Positions 1 through 6,964 of a stretch of DNA of 14,311 bases are shown here, in pieces (within the stretch, counting starts at the first letter, position 1; each line of letters begins with the position of its first letter). Below the pieces are notes generated by a model. That model made no database searches and was not told the DNA's origin. It saw only the letters and a program-made list of their open reading frames with translations. Source of the stretch: Bacillota bacterium. GTDB taxonomy: Bacteria; Bacillota; Clostridia; Christensenellales; CAG-138. The position numbers were made by a program, and so were the translations under genes. Location: positions 1 to 14,311 of the forward strand of contig JAEYHP010000115.1 of assembly GCA_023409435.1 (NCBI GenBank), in the 5' to 3' direction.

Positions 1-7
1 GACGCAA

Positions 8-400
8 ATGGCACAGGTTCACTATCTCGGCACCGGCAGGCGCAAGAAATCCATCGCCCGCGTTCGTCTGCTTCCCGGTTCCGGCAACATCACCGTCAAC
101 AAGCGCGACGTGGAAGAATACTTCGGTTTGGAAACGCTCAAGATGATCGTGCGCGCCCCCATGGTGCTCACGGATACGCTGACGAAGTATGACGTTAAAG
201 TCAACGTCATTGGCGGCGGCACCACCGGCCAGGCGGGTGCGATCCGCCACGGCATCGCCCGCGCGCTGCTCATCGCCAACCCCGAGCTCAGGCCCGCCCT
301 CAAAAAGGCCGGTTACCTGACCCGCGACCCGAGAATGAAGGAGCGCAAAAAGTACGGCCTCAAGGCTGCACGCCGCGCGCCCCAGTTCTCCAAGCGTTAA
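8..400 (+). CDS. rpsI: Small ribosomal subunit protein uS9 (S9)
   Basis: This is a complete 130-residue S9 protein, the usual bacterial length. It is a 30S head protein whose basic C-terminal tail reaches the P-site tRNA. The N-terminal GTGRRKKSIARVRL motif, the central GGGTTGQAGAIRHGIARAL block and the basic C-terminus ending in SKR are all typical of the family. Only seven bases lie before the ATG, so its ribosome binding site and the expected upstream partner rplM are outside the window. A strong terminator follows 17 bases after the stop, so this is the last gene of its transcription unit. Identification is certain; the upstream operon partner is inferred from the usual gene order. Confidence 0.98.
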   Translation: MAQVHYLGTGRRKKSIARVRLLPGSGNITVNKRDVEEYFGLETLKMIVRAPMVLTDTLTKYDVKVNVIGGGTTGQAGAIRHGIARALLIANPELRPALKKAGYLTRDPRMKERKKYGLKAARRAPQFSKR

Positions 401-416
401 TCTACATTGTACCTTT

Positions 417-447
417 ACAGCCGCCGGATTTCCGGCGGCTGTTTTTT
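417..447 (+). terminator. Rho-independent terminator of rpsI
   Basis: Arms 417-428 and 431-442 are perfect complements, with ACAGCCGCCGGA in the left arm. Sterically this gives about an 11-bp GC-rich stem with a tight loop, and it is followed by a run of six T at 442-447. It closes the ribosomal protein unit. Confidence 0.95.
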
Positions 448-503
448 CAGGCGGTTGGGATTGCTTGCTCCTTTACCCTCCGCCGTTACCGGAGGCGTAT
501 CGT

Positions 504-1199
504 ATGGAAAAGCAGAACCGAACCATTCCCGTGCCCGAAACCATGCTGATCGGTCTTTTGCTTGCGTTTGTTGGCGGATACCTGGATGCTTATACCTACC
601 TGCTGCATGGCGGCGTGTTCGCAAACGCCCAGACGGGAAACATGGTGCTTTTGTTTATCAACCTGGCTGAAGGCAGATGGACAAAGGCGGGCTATTACGT
701 TATCCCAATCGTCGCGTTTGCTCTCGGCATCCTTGTGACGGACCTGTTGAAGCGCCGCTTTGTCACCGCCCGCAACGTCCACTGGCGGCAGATTTCCGTA
801 TTGGCGGAGTTCTTTATCCTGATCGTCATCGGCTTCCTGCCTAGGACGGTACCGGACGGCGTAATCAACATTACAGTATCCTTTGTGTGTGCGGTACAGG
901 TAGCAAGCTTCAACCGCCTGCATGGCATGGGCTACGCCACCACCATGTGCACTAACAATCTAAGGCAAGCGGTGGAAAACGGGGTCTCGTGCAGGATTGA
1001 CCGGGACAAAGCCGCGGGGAGCAGGGCGCTCAAATACCTCGCCATTATTGCGGTATTCTGCCTGGGCGCGCTCGTCTGCGCGCTGGCCGTGCGCGTATTC
1101 GCATACCGGTCCATATTCCTGTGCTGTTTGCCGCTTTTGGGCGTATGGGTTTATCTTTTTACGAGCAGGGATAAGTTTGAGTTTTCAAACACGCCCTAG
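504..1199 (+). CDS. YoaK/DUF1275 family integral membrane protein
   Basis: This 231-residue protein has about six hydrophobic segments. It shows the family signatures GGYLDAYTYL and QTGNMVLLFINLAEGRW near the N-terminus and a YATTMCTNNLRQ block in the middle, which identify the DUF1275 (YoaK) family. No biochemical function is established for that family; a transport role is often supposed. The ATG at 504 was chosen because GGAGG at 491-495 lies eight bases before it. An in-frame ATG at 465 would add 13 residues but has no comparable site. The gene stands alone between the rpsI terminator and a bidirectional terminator shared with the convergent gene downstream. No clear promoter was recognised in the 56 bases between the rpsI terminator and the start. 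Confidence 0.85.
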   Translation: MEKQNRTIPVPETMLIGLLLAFVGGYLDAYTYLLHGGVFANAQTGNMVLLFINLAEGRWTKAGYYVIPIVAFALGILVTDLLKRRFVTARNVHWRQISVLAEFFILIVIGFLPRTVPDGVINITVSFVCAVQVASFNRLHGMGYATTMCTNNLRQAVENGVSCRIDRDKAAGSRALKYLAIIAVFCLGALVCALAVRVFAYRSIFLCCLPLLGVWVYLFTSRDKFEFSNTP

Positions 1200-1224
1200 C
1201 CAGTGATTTTCGATTAGACAAAAA

Positions 1225-1243
1225 GCCGGGCATTAGGCCCGGC
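1225..1243. terminator. Bidirectional terminator between convergent genes
   Basis: Arms GCCGGGC (1225-1231) and GCCCGGC (1237-1243) form a 7-bp GC stem around a 5-base loop. On the plus strand it is followed by TCTTT. On the minus strand it is followed by five T (complement of 1220-1224). It can therefore end both the DUF1275 gene and the NTF2-like gene. Confidence 0.85.
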
Positions 1244-1269
1244 TCTTTCATATGCCATGGCATTCCAAA

Positions 1270-1623
1270 TTAATTGCTGTTCTCTTCGCCCGGCAAAATC
1301 AGAATATCGGCAATCAACCCGTTTATAACAGAGAAGACGTAGTAAAACAGTTGGGGGCTGCCCGGAAAATTGCCGCTGGTCAGGGATGTCACAATCGTTA
1401 CCCCATACTTGTCCTCCACGTTTCTGACCTCGGATTTCAAATTGAATTCCTCGTTGGTAGCACCCCTCCATTTCTTGATGGCTTCCAACCCATTGATATG
1501 GTTGTTTTCTCCCATGTCGTAAACATGGGCGTCCTTCGCGATACAGGCTTCTATTGCAGCCGCATCATTGGTATTTCGCGACTCCATATAAAGCGCGATT
1601 GGTTTTGCAAGTTGTGTAGACAT
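1270..1623 (-). CDS. NTF2/SnoaL-like fold small protein
   Basis: This is a 117-residue protein beginning MSTQLAKPIALYMESRN. It has the pattern of NTF2-like (SnoaL-like, ketosteroid-isomerase-like) proteins: an N-terminal helix with an alternating hydrophobic face, an acidic stretch AKDAHVYDMGENNHINGLEAI (residues about 29-49) that resembles the family's 'D..v.....g...G.eai..w' segment, then alternating beta-strands. These folds serve as small enzymes or ligand-binding domains, and nothing here fixes the substrate. The start at 1623 is supported by AAGGAG at 1638-1633, nine bases upstream. A longer reading from 1671 would begin inside the operator-like palindrome and lacks a ribosome binding site. 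The gene is monocistronic and converges on the DUF1275 gene. Confidence 0.7.
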   Translation of the reverse strand: MSTQLAKPIALYMESRNTNDAAAIEACIAKDAHVYDMGENNHINGLEAIKKWRGATNEEFNLKSEVRNVEDKYGVTIVTSLTSGNFPGSPQLFYYVFSVINGLIADILILPGEENSN

Positions 1624-1658
1624 TATGATTGACTCCTTTTTTCTAAACAATAGCACGT

Positions 1659-1689
1659 ATAATATGACCACATATCGTCATATTTACAA
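1659..1689 (-). promoter_or_regulatory. Promoter with operator-like inverted repeat
   Basis: Arms AATATGAC (1661-1668) and GTCATATT (1677-1684) are perfect inverted repeats around an 8-base spacer. They lie between a candidate minus-strand -10 TATTAT (1664-1659) and -35 TTGTAA (1689-1684), which have a long 19-bp spacing. This position fits a repressor or spacer-distorting regulator controlling the NTF2-like gene. The inverted repeat is seen directly; the promoter assignment is tentative. Confidence 0.5.
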
Positions 1690-1899
1690 GATGAATTGTG
1701 AACCACACCTGCCGATACAAGCGCCGGGATCCTATCAAAGCGGCAAGCATCTGCCGATTTTCCGGGCTGTTTTCGACAATTCCTGAAAGTTTTTTGTCTG
1801 TTTACATCTTTTCTTATACCTTATTGTTAGAACAAATGGTAAAATATTTTAAGACTACTTTAAGCTGAAACCAAGGGACCAGACACGAAAGGAGCCATT

Positions 1900-3336
1900 A
1901 TGAAAGCAATATACACGCGCCGCCTGGCTGCGGCGGCCCTTGCGGTAATCCTGCTGTTCGCGTTAGCCATCCCCGTTCTTGCCGCCTCCACTACGATGGT
2001 CGCAACCGCGAACGTCAATATCCGGACGGGTCCCGGTACGAATTATACGTCTCTTGGCATGCTCTACAAGGGCGCGACGATTGTCAAGACAGGCACCTCC
2101 GGGGAATGGACCAAGGTGCTCTATAACGACAAGACCGCTTACATCATATCCATTTACCTCAAGGCCTATTCCGGCAGCGCGACACCCATCCCCACGCCCA
2201 TCATCCCCGTTCTTCCCACGCCAACTCCAACACCGGCTTCAACGAATTCGTTGTTGTATGCGCTCGTGGAAACGGCGGTCCGGAAGGGCCCCGGCACTTC
2301 CTATAAAGCCATTGGGTATTTGGACCCCGGCGACAGCATTGCGTCGCTGGGCACGGCCGCAAGCGGATACTATCAGGTGCAGCTTGGGGGAAATACCGGA
2401 TATGTACGCGTATCGGATGTGACTACCCAGGCCCTCGGTTCCTACGGCACCGTGTATGCGATTACGAAAGCTCCGGTGTACAGCAGCGCCACAATCGATT
2501 TTGCGCCCATCGGCTACCTCAACCAGGGCCAGAGTGTAGCGCGTACAGGCACTGTTGGCAGCAATTGGACAAGGATCATATACAATGGCCAAACCTGTTA
2601 TGTGCTTACCGTCCAGGTCGCCAGTTCGCAAAGCGGCTCCACATCCACCGAAACCGTATATGCGGTCTCTACGACAGCCGTATACAGTTCCGCCAGTTCC
2701 TCCTCCACCATTCTCGGTTATCTCACGGAGGGGTTGAGCGTAACGCGCATCGGCACCACGGGCAGTTGGACAAAGGTGATCTTTGCAGGCCAAACGGGCT
2801 ATGTGCATACCAGCAATATTACAAGTTCGGCAGACGAAGACATACTGTCCGGCTTCACATCCGTAGGACGTACCATGTACGCGCAGAGCAGCCGGGTATA
2901 CTGCTACTCTGAGCCTTCTGAGCGGAGCAGTTATTCCGTGGGCTACCTGAACCTGAACGAATCGGTATGGGCGATTGCCTCGAACGGAACTTGGGTTCAG
3001 GCATATGTCCAGGGAGAATCAGAGCCGCTTTACATCCTCGCGAACAAGCTGGGATACTCCAGCAGCGGGACCGGGACAGGCGCTGGTGTGCTATATGTGC
3101 AGTACTATACCGGCGCGCCCACCTATTCCGATATGACAGGCACGGCGTTCCTCTATACATACAAGCCGGCAGGCTCCACCGTCAAAGAAACCGTCGCCTC
3201 CATAGACTACGATGTGGCTGTTACTGTGCAATCCTATAACGGCGATTGGGTTTACGTCTCATGGGCAGGCAGGGACAATGTCACACGGTTCGCCTATGTA
3301 AAGGCAAACAAGCTGGGACCGACCAGTCCGGAATAA
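1900..3336 (+). CDS. Secreted protein with six SH3b-like repeats
   Basis: This 478-residue protein has a signal peptide: basic residues, then a hydrophobic core, then a likely cut after VLA near residue 28. It then has about six bacterial SH3 (SH3b) repeats at roughly 33-89, 118-177, 183-241, 252-306, 325-385 and 397-473. Repeats 1 and 2 keep the classic N(I/V)R.GPGT.Y signature; repeats 3 to 6 have drifted (for example APVYSS, TAVYSS). A Pro/Thr-rich linker (about 91-113) separates repeat 1 from the rest. SH3b domains usually bind cell-wall peptidoglycan or teichoic acids. No catalytic domain is attached, so it is more likely a wall-binding or surface protein than a hydrolase. AAAGGAG at 1888-1894 supports the start. 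It has no LPXTG or other visible anchor. Confidence 0.85.
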   Translation: MKAIYTRRLAAAALAVILLFALAIPVLAASTTMVATANVNIRTGPGTNYTSLGMLYKGATIVKTGTSGEWTKVLYNDKTAYIISIYLKAYSGSATPIPTPIIPVLPTPTPTPASTNSLLYALVETAVRKGPGTSYKAIGYLDPGDSIASLGTAASGYYQVQLGGNTGYVRVSDVTTQALGSYGTVYAITKAPVYSSATIDFAPIGYLNQGQSVARTGTVGSNWTRIIYNGQTCYVLTVQVASSQSGSTSTETVYAVSTTAVYSSASSSSTILGYLTEGLSVTRIGTTGSWTKVIFAGQTGYVHTSNITSSADEDILSGFTSVGRTMYAQSSRVYCYSEPSERSSYSVGYLNLNESVWAIASNGTWVQAYVQGESEPLYILANKLGYSSSGTGTGAGVLYVQYYTGAPTYSDMTGTAFLYTYKPAGSTVKETVASIDYDVAVTVQSYNGDWVYVSWAGRDNVTRFAYVKANKLGPTSPE

Positions 3337-3351
3337 GCACAAGTATCATAG

Positions 3352-3378
3352 AAGGCCGCACAGATTGTGCGGCCTTTC
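3352..3378 (+). terminator. Terminator of the SH3b protein gene
   Basis: Eleven-base arms, AAGGCCGCACA (3352-3362) and TGTGCGGCCTT (3366-3376), are perfectly complementary around a 3-base loop. The T-tract is short (TTTC). It lies 15 bases after the stop codon. Confidence 0.85.
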
Positions 3379-3515
3379 TAATGAAAGTATTATCTTGCAG
3401 ATATTTCATTAATCTATACTTGTAATAAGTTGAGATACTAATCAACAGCATGTTGTTTTACTATAAGCCTTATTTCGTTTATCCTCACAGTATCATAATG
3501 CAAAGGAGAGATTTT

Positions 3516-4310
3516 ATGGATATGCAAAAATTTGGCGACAGATTACTGGAACTTCGCCAGGTAAAAAAGCTGACGCAAGAGGAATTGGCAGTTAAACTGG
3601 GTGTAACTTCGCAAGCTATCTCCAAATGGGAACGGGGACTAGGTCTTCCGGACGTTGAGCTTCTGTGTGAAATCAGCAGAATATTAGATATTAGCCTGGA
3701 TACTTTACTTGAGGTCAGAAATGGTAAAATTACAGAAAGCGGCGACAGCAAGGAAAAAGAAAGACTTCTTCGGGATATCCTTACAGAACCCATTAAGGTA
3801 AGAGCAGGGACTGGCCTTAAGGATTACCTGTTAAAGGAACATGAACGGGGATTCCCTGGTGTTCAGGAAATCCGCAGTCAGATAGCCTGTGACTATGGTT
3901 ATTTACTTCCAGTGGTTAGAATTATGGACAGCGAATTATGCGACAGCAATGCATATCAAATACTAATTTATGACCACATCCTATGTAGCAGACATGTTGA
4001 AAATATAGTTAATTTCGATATGGCTCAGATGTATGCTGATCTAAAGACCATCTGTATCGACAACTATTCTATGATTTTGAACCGACAGATTGTAAAGAAT
4101 CTGATTGATAATCTGGAGGAGAAATATCCGGCTGTTGTTGCCGGGGTTGTTCCCGTAAAAATTCCTTATGCTGCCATTCAATGGGTACTTACGGATTTTA
4201 TTAAACAAAAGAGACCCATACGTAATCTGATAAAGATAATAGAACAGATGGAAGAAAAAATCGAAGTGGGAATCGGTATTGAACAAATTTGGAGCGGAAT
4301 ACAGCTCTAA
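3516..4310 (+). CDS. XRE-type HTH protein fused to an FlhA-like domain
   Basis: This 264-residue protein has a Cro/C1-type helix-turn-helix at about residues 6-62 (LTQEELAVKLGVTSQAISKWE). The rest does not look like usual XRE sensor domains. It reads as a shortened cytoplasmic domain of FlhA (FHIPEP family), the export gate of flagellar type III secretion. Residues 91-147 correspond to the FlhA 'PLE...GYGL ... I..IR.Q.A.E.G..+P.VRI.D ...' segment, here with YLLPVVRIMDSEL. Residues 168-242 correspond to 'LGRQE...L+D.L...YP..VEE+.P ... +Q.VL..LL.E.V.IR.L..I.E.L', here with NRQIVKNLIDNLEEKYP and IRNLIKIIEQM. About 60 residues of the FlhA middle part and its far C-terminus are missing, and there are no membrane segments. 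AAAGGAG at 3502-3508 selects the ATG at 3516; upstream in-frame ATGs at 3450 and 3498 are poorer. The gene is AT-rich compared with its neighbours. The HTH is certain. The FlhA relation rests on motif memory, not on a search. Confidence 0.85.
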   Translation: MDMQKFGDRLLELRQVKKLTQEELAVKLGVTSQAISKWERGLGLPDVELLCEISRILDISLDTLLEVRNGKITESGDSKEKERLLRDILTEPIKVRAGTGLKDYLLKEHERGFPGVQEIRSQIACDYGYLLPVVRIMDSELCDSNAYQILIYDHILCSRHVENIVNFDMAQMYADLKTICIDNYSMILNRQIVKNLIDNLEEKYPAVVAGVVPVKIPYAAIQWVLTDFIKQKRPIRNLIKIIEQMEEKIEVGIGIEQIWSGIQL

Positions 4311-4351
4311 ACAGAACAAACGACTATTACATAAGTATAATAACAACATGG

Positions 4352-4380
4352 AGCCCACGCCATTTTATGGTGTGGGCTTT
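4352..4380 (+). terminator. Terminator of the XRE-FlhA-like gene
   Basis: Arms AGCCCAC (4352-4358) and GTGGGCT (4372-4378) pair, and the stem continues with a G-T pair and three further pairs to a small T-rich loop. The downstream T-tract is only TTT, so it may work mainly as a hairpin. Confidence 0.7.
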
Positions 4381-4435
4381 CCGGAATAATATCGTTCGCT
4401 GAATTTGGGTGTTGATATACAGGTGCCCTGCAAAC

Positions 4436-4470
4436 AAAAAGCTCCGCCCGGCAGAAAACCGGACGGAGCT
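4436..4470 (-). terminator. Terminator of the ctsR-clpC operon
   Basis: On the minus strand AGCTCCG (4470-4464) pairs with CGGAGCT (4446-4440), and the inner CCGG pairs with CCGG around an A/T-rich loop. A TTTTTG tail follows (complement of 4435-4440). It lies 13 bases after the clpC stop. Confidence 0.9.
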
Positions 4471-4482
4471 TCTGTTTCGCCG

Positions 4483-6948
4483 TTACACGTTTATAGGCGC
4501 TTCCTGGGTTACATTTCTCTTTTTCACCCAGCACAGCTTGCCTTCCTGCATCACCGCTTCCACGCTGTCCCCCAGCTGCACGCGGCCGGAGAGTATCTCC
4601 TCGCTCAGGCTGTCCTCCACCTGATGCTGTATGGCCCTGCGCAGCGGGCGCGCGCCGTATGTCGGGTCGAACCCGGCCTCGGCAAGATAGGTTTCCACCT
4701 CCGGCGTGATGGAGAGGTTGATACCGCGCCCCGTCAGCCGCTCGATCACGGATTTGAGCATCAGCTTGACGATTTCGAGCGTCTGATCCTTCTCCAGCGA
4801 ATGGAAGAGGATAATTTCATCCACGCGGTTTAAAAATTCCGGCCGGAACGTGCGCTTTAATTCCTCCATCATGGTTTCCTTCATGCGCTCATAGCCGGCG
4901 ACCGCGGCGTTGTCGTCCGAATCAAAGCCCATGCGGTTGGATTTATGGAGCTTGCTCGCACCAACGTTGGAGGTCATGATGAGTATGGTGTTTTTAAAGC
5001 TTACCACGCGCCCTTTGCTGTCTGTCAGCCTGCCGTCCTCGAGGATCTGCAGCAGAGCGTTGAACACGTCCGGGTGCGCCTTTTCGATTTCATCGAACAG
5101 GATGACGGAGTACGGCTTTCTGCGCACCTTTTCGGTGAGCTGGCCGCCGTCGTCATACCCCACATAGCCCGGAGGCGAGCCCATGAGCTTAGAGACCGAG
5201 TGCGGTTCCATGTATTCGGACATGTCGAGGCGTATCATGGCGTCCTCGTCGCCGAACATGGCCTCGGCCAACGCTTTAGAAAGCTCCGTCTTGCCCACGC
5301 CGGTGGGGCCAAGGAATATGTAGGAGCCTATAGGGCGCTTGGGGTCCTTTAACCCCGCGCGCGCCCTGCGGATGGCGCGGGCCACGGCGGATACCGCCTC
5401 TTCCTGCCCGATCACGCGGCCATGCAGCGTTTCTTCCAACTGAAGCAGGCGCTGGCTTTCATCCTCGGTGAGCTTCCTGACCGGGACGCCCGTCCACGCG
5501 GCGACCACCTGCGCGACGTCTTCCTCGGTCACGATGCTCTTTTCCTCCTTGCGGGCGTCTTCCCAGGCCTTGCGCATGTCCTCCATTTCGCGCTTGAGCT
5601 TTTGCTCCTCGTCGCGCACTTGGGCCGCGCGTTCATAGTTCTGGTTGTTGACGGCCTCCTCCTTTTCCTTGCGGGCGGCCTCTATTCTCGTTTCCAACTC
5701 CTTTAAGTCGGGCGGGGAAACGTAAGCCTGCAAACGTACCTTGGAGGCGGCCTCGTCCATGAGGTCGATCGCCTTATCCGGCAGGTACCTGTCGGCGATA
5801 TAGCGGCTAGAAAGCTCCACGGCGGCGTTCACGGCTTCGTCCGTAATGCGCGCCTTGTGGTGCGCCTCGTACCTGTCCCTGAGGCCGAATAATATCTGCT
5901 TCGCCTCCTCTTGAGAAGGTTCACCCACGGTAACGGGCTGGAACCGCCGCTCAAACGCGGCGTCCTTTTCGATATGCTTGCGGTACTCATCCAGCGTGGT
6001 GGCGCCCACCACCTGGATTTCCCCGCGTGCAAGGGCGGGCTTTAATATGTTGGAAGCGTCTACCGAGCCTTCCGACGCGCCCGCGCCCACCACGGTGTGC
6101 AGCTCGTCGATAAACAATATGGTGCTGCCGCTGCTCTTTAGTTCATCTATTGCGGCCTTGATGCGCTCTTCAAACTCGCCGCGGTACTTGGTGCCCGCAA
6201 GCATGCCGCCGAGGTCCAGCGTGACCACGCGCTTATCCTTTAATATCTCGGGGATATCGCCGGATACAATGCGCTGCGCCAAGCCCTCGATGATGGCGGA
6301 TTTACCCACGCCGGGATCGCCGATCAGTACCGGGTTGTTCTTGGTGCGGCGGCTCAATATCTGGACGATGCGGGCGATTTCTTCCGAGCGTCCAATCACC
6401 GGGTCCAGTTCCCCGTCCCGCGCGAGACGGGTAAGGTCCTTGCCGAATTTATCGAGCGTGGGGGTTTCCTTGCCACCTGCGCTCCGCCCGCCGCCGGTTT
6501 TGCCTGCGCCTTCGGCCGCTCTCTCCTCCAGCATGGCCTTGCGAAGTTCGCTAAGGTCCACGCCCAAATCCTGCAGGATACGGGCAGCAACACCTTCCCG
6601 TTCCCGGATGAGCGCCAGCAGCAGATGCTCCGTGCCGATATAGTTGTTGTTGAGCGTCTTCGCCTCGTACAGGCTCAGCTCTATTACCTTTTTGGTGCGC
6701 GCCGTATAGCCGAAGCTGTCCGTAAACTGGTAATCGCCGCGGCCCACCAGGCGCTCGGGCTGCTTTAAAATATCGTCGTGCTCCACGCCCGCAATGGAAA
6801 GAGCCCGGCTGGCCGGGTTATCCTCCTGGGTAAGGCCAAGAAGTATGTGCTCTGTGCCGACGTAATTGTGGCCAAGCTCCCTTGCGGTTTCCTGCGCGAT
6901 TGCCAAGGCCCGGCGCGCGCCCTCCGTAAAACGATCAAATGCGTTCAT
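4483..6948 (-). CDS. clpC: ATP-dependent Clp protease ATP-binding subunit ClpC
   Basis: This 821-residue Hsp100/ClpC AAA+ unfoldase threads proteins, including arginine-phosphorylated ones, into ClpP in the cytosol. Domains (numbered from MNAFDRF): double Clp-N repeat about 1-140; first AAA+ module with Walker A GDPGVGKS (210-217) and Walker B ILFIDE (277-282); a UVR-type coiled middle domain about 416-455, where ClpC contacts adaptors; second AAA+ module with Walker A GPTGVGKT (547-554) and Walker B VILFDE (615-620). The ClpP-binding loop reads MGF (673-675), which fits the [hydrophobic]-G-[F/L] rule. The ATG at 6948 was chosen because GAGGTG (6960-6955) lies six bases upstream; a GTG three codons earlier overlaps that site. 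It is the last gene of the operon, 16 bases after mcsB. All catalytic motifs are intact. clpP is not in the window. Confidence 0.98.
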   Translation of the reverse strand: MNAFDRFTEGARRALAIAQETARELGHNYVGTEHILLGLTQEDNPASRALSIAGVEHDDILKQPERLVGRGDYQFTDSFGYTARTKKVIELSLYEAKTLNNNYIGTEHLLLALIREREGVAARILQDLGVDLSELRKAMLEERAAEGAGKTGGGRSAGGKETPTLDKFGKDLTRLARDGELDPVIGRSEEIARIVQILSRRTKNNPVLIGDPGVGKSAIIEGLAQRIVSGDIPEILKDKRVVTLDLGGMLAGTKYRGEFEERIKAAIDELKSSGSTILFIDELHTVVGAGASEGSVDASNILKPALARGEIQVVGATTLDEYRKHIEKDAAFERRFQPVTVGEPSQEEAKQILFGLRDRYEAHHKARITDEAVNAAVELSSRYIADRYLPDKAIDLMDEAASKVRLQAYVSPPDLKELETRIEAARKEKEEAVNNQNYERAAQVRDEEQKLKREMEDMRKAWEDARKEEKSIVTEEDVAQVVAAWTGVPVRKLTEDESQRLLQLEETLHGRVIGQEEAVSAVARAIRRARAGLKDPKRPIGSYIFLGPTGVGKTELSKALAEAMFGDEDAMIRLDMSEYMEPHSVSKLMGSPPGYVGYDDGGQLTEKVRRKPYSVILFDEIEKAHPDVFNALLQILEDGRLTDSKGRVVSFKNTILIMTSNVGASKLHKSNRMGFDSDDNAAVAGYERMKETMMEELKRTFRPEFLNRVDEIILFHSLEKDQTLEIVKLMLKSVIERLTGRGINLSITPEVETYLAEAGFDPTYGARPLRRAIQHQVEDSLSEEILSGRVQLGDSVEAVMQEGKLCWVKKRNVTQEAPINV

Positions 6949-6964
6949 GTCTTTCACCTCTTTA

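Noticed and set aside
1252..1263. Perfect 12-bp palindrome ATGCCATGGCAT
   Set aside because: It is short, lies between convergent gene ends just after a terminator, and has no promoter nearby; chance is enough to explain it.
1709..1758. Direct repeat CTGCCGAT twice, 42 bp apart
   Set aside because: Eight bases twice in a non-coding gap is within chance, and it does not line up with a promoter.
1825..1836. TTGTTAGAACAA and nearby A/T-rich boxes as a promoter for the SH3b gene
   Set aside because: No -35/-10 pair at 16-18 bp could be assembled (TTGTTA to TAAAAT is only 10 bp; TTGTCT to TATACC is 15 bp), so no promoter is claimed.
2239..2808. A 189-codon open frame on the minus strand
   Set aside because: It is antisense to the SH3b repeats. 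Its repeated feel comes from those repeats and it has no recognisable domain.
5978..6643. A 221-codon open frame on the plus strand
   Set aside because: It lies wholly antisense to the well-conserved clpC gene and its product is a low-complexity Ser/Arg/Pro sequence, typical of a GC-rich shadow frame.
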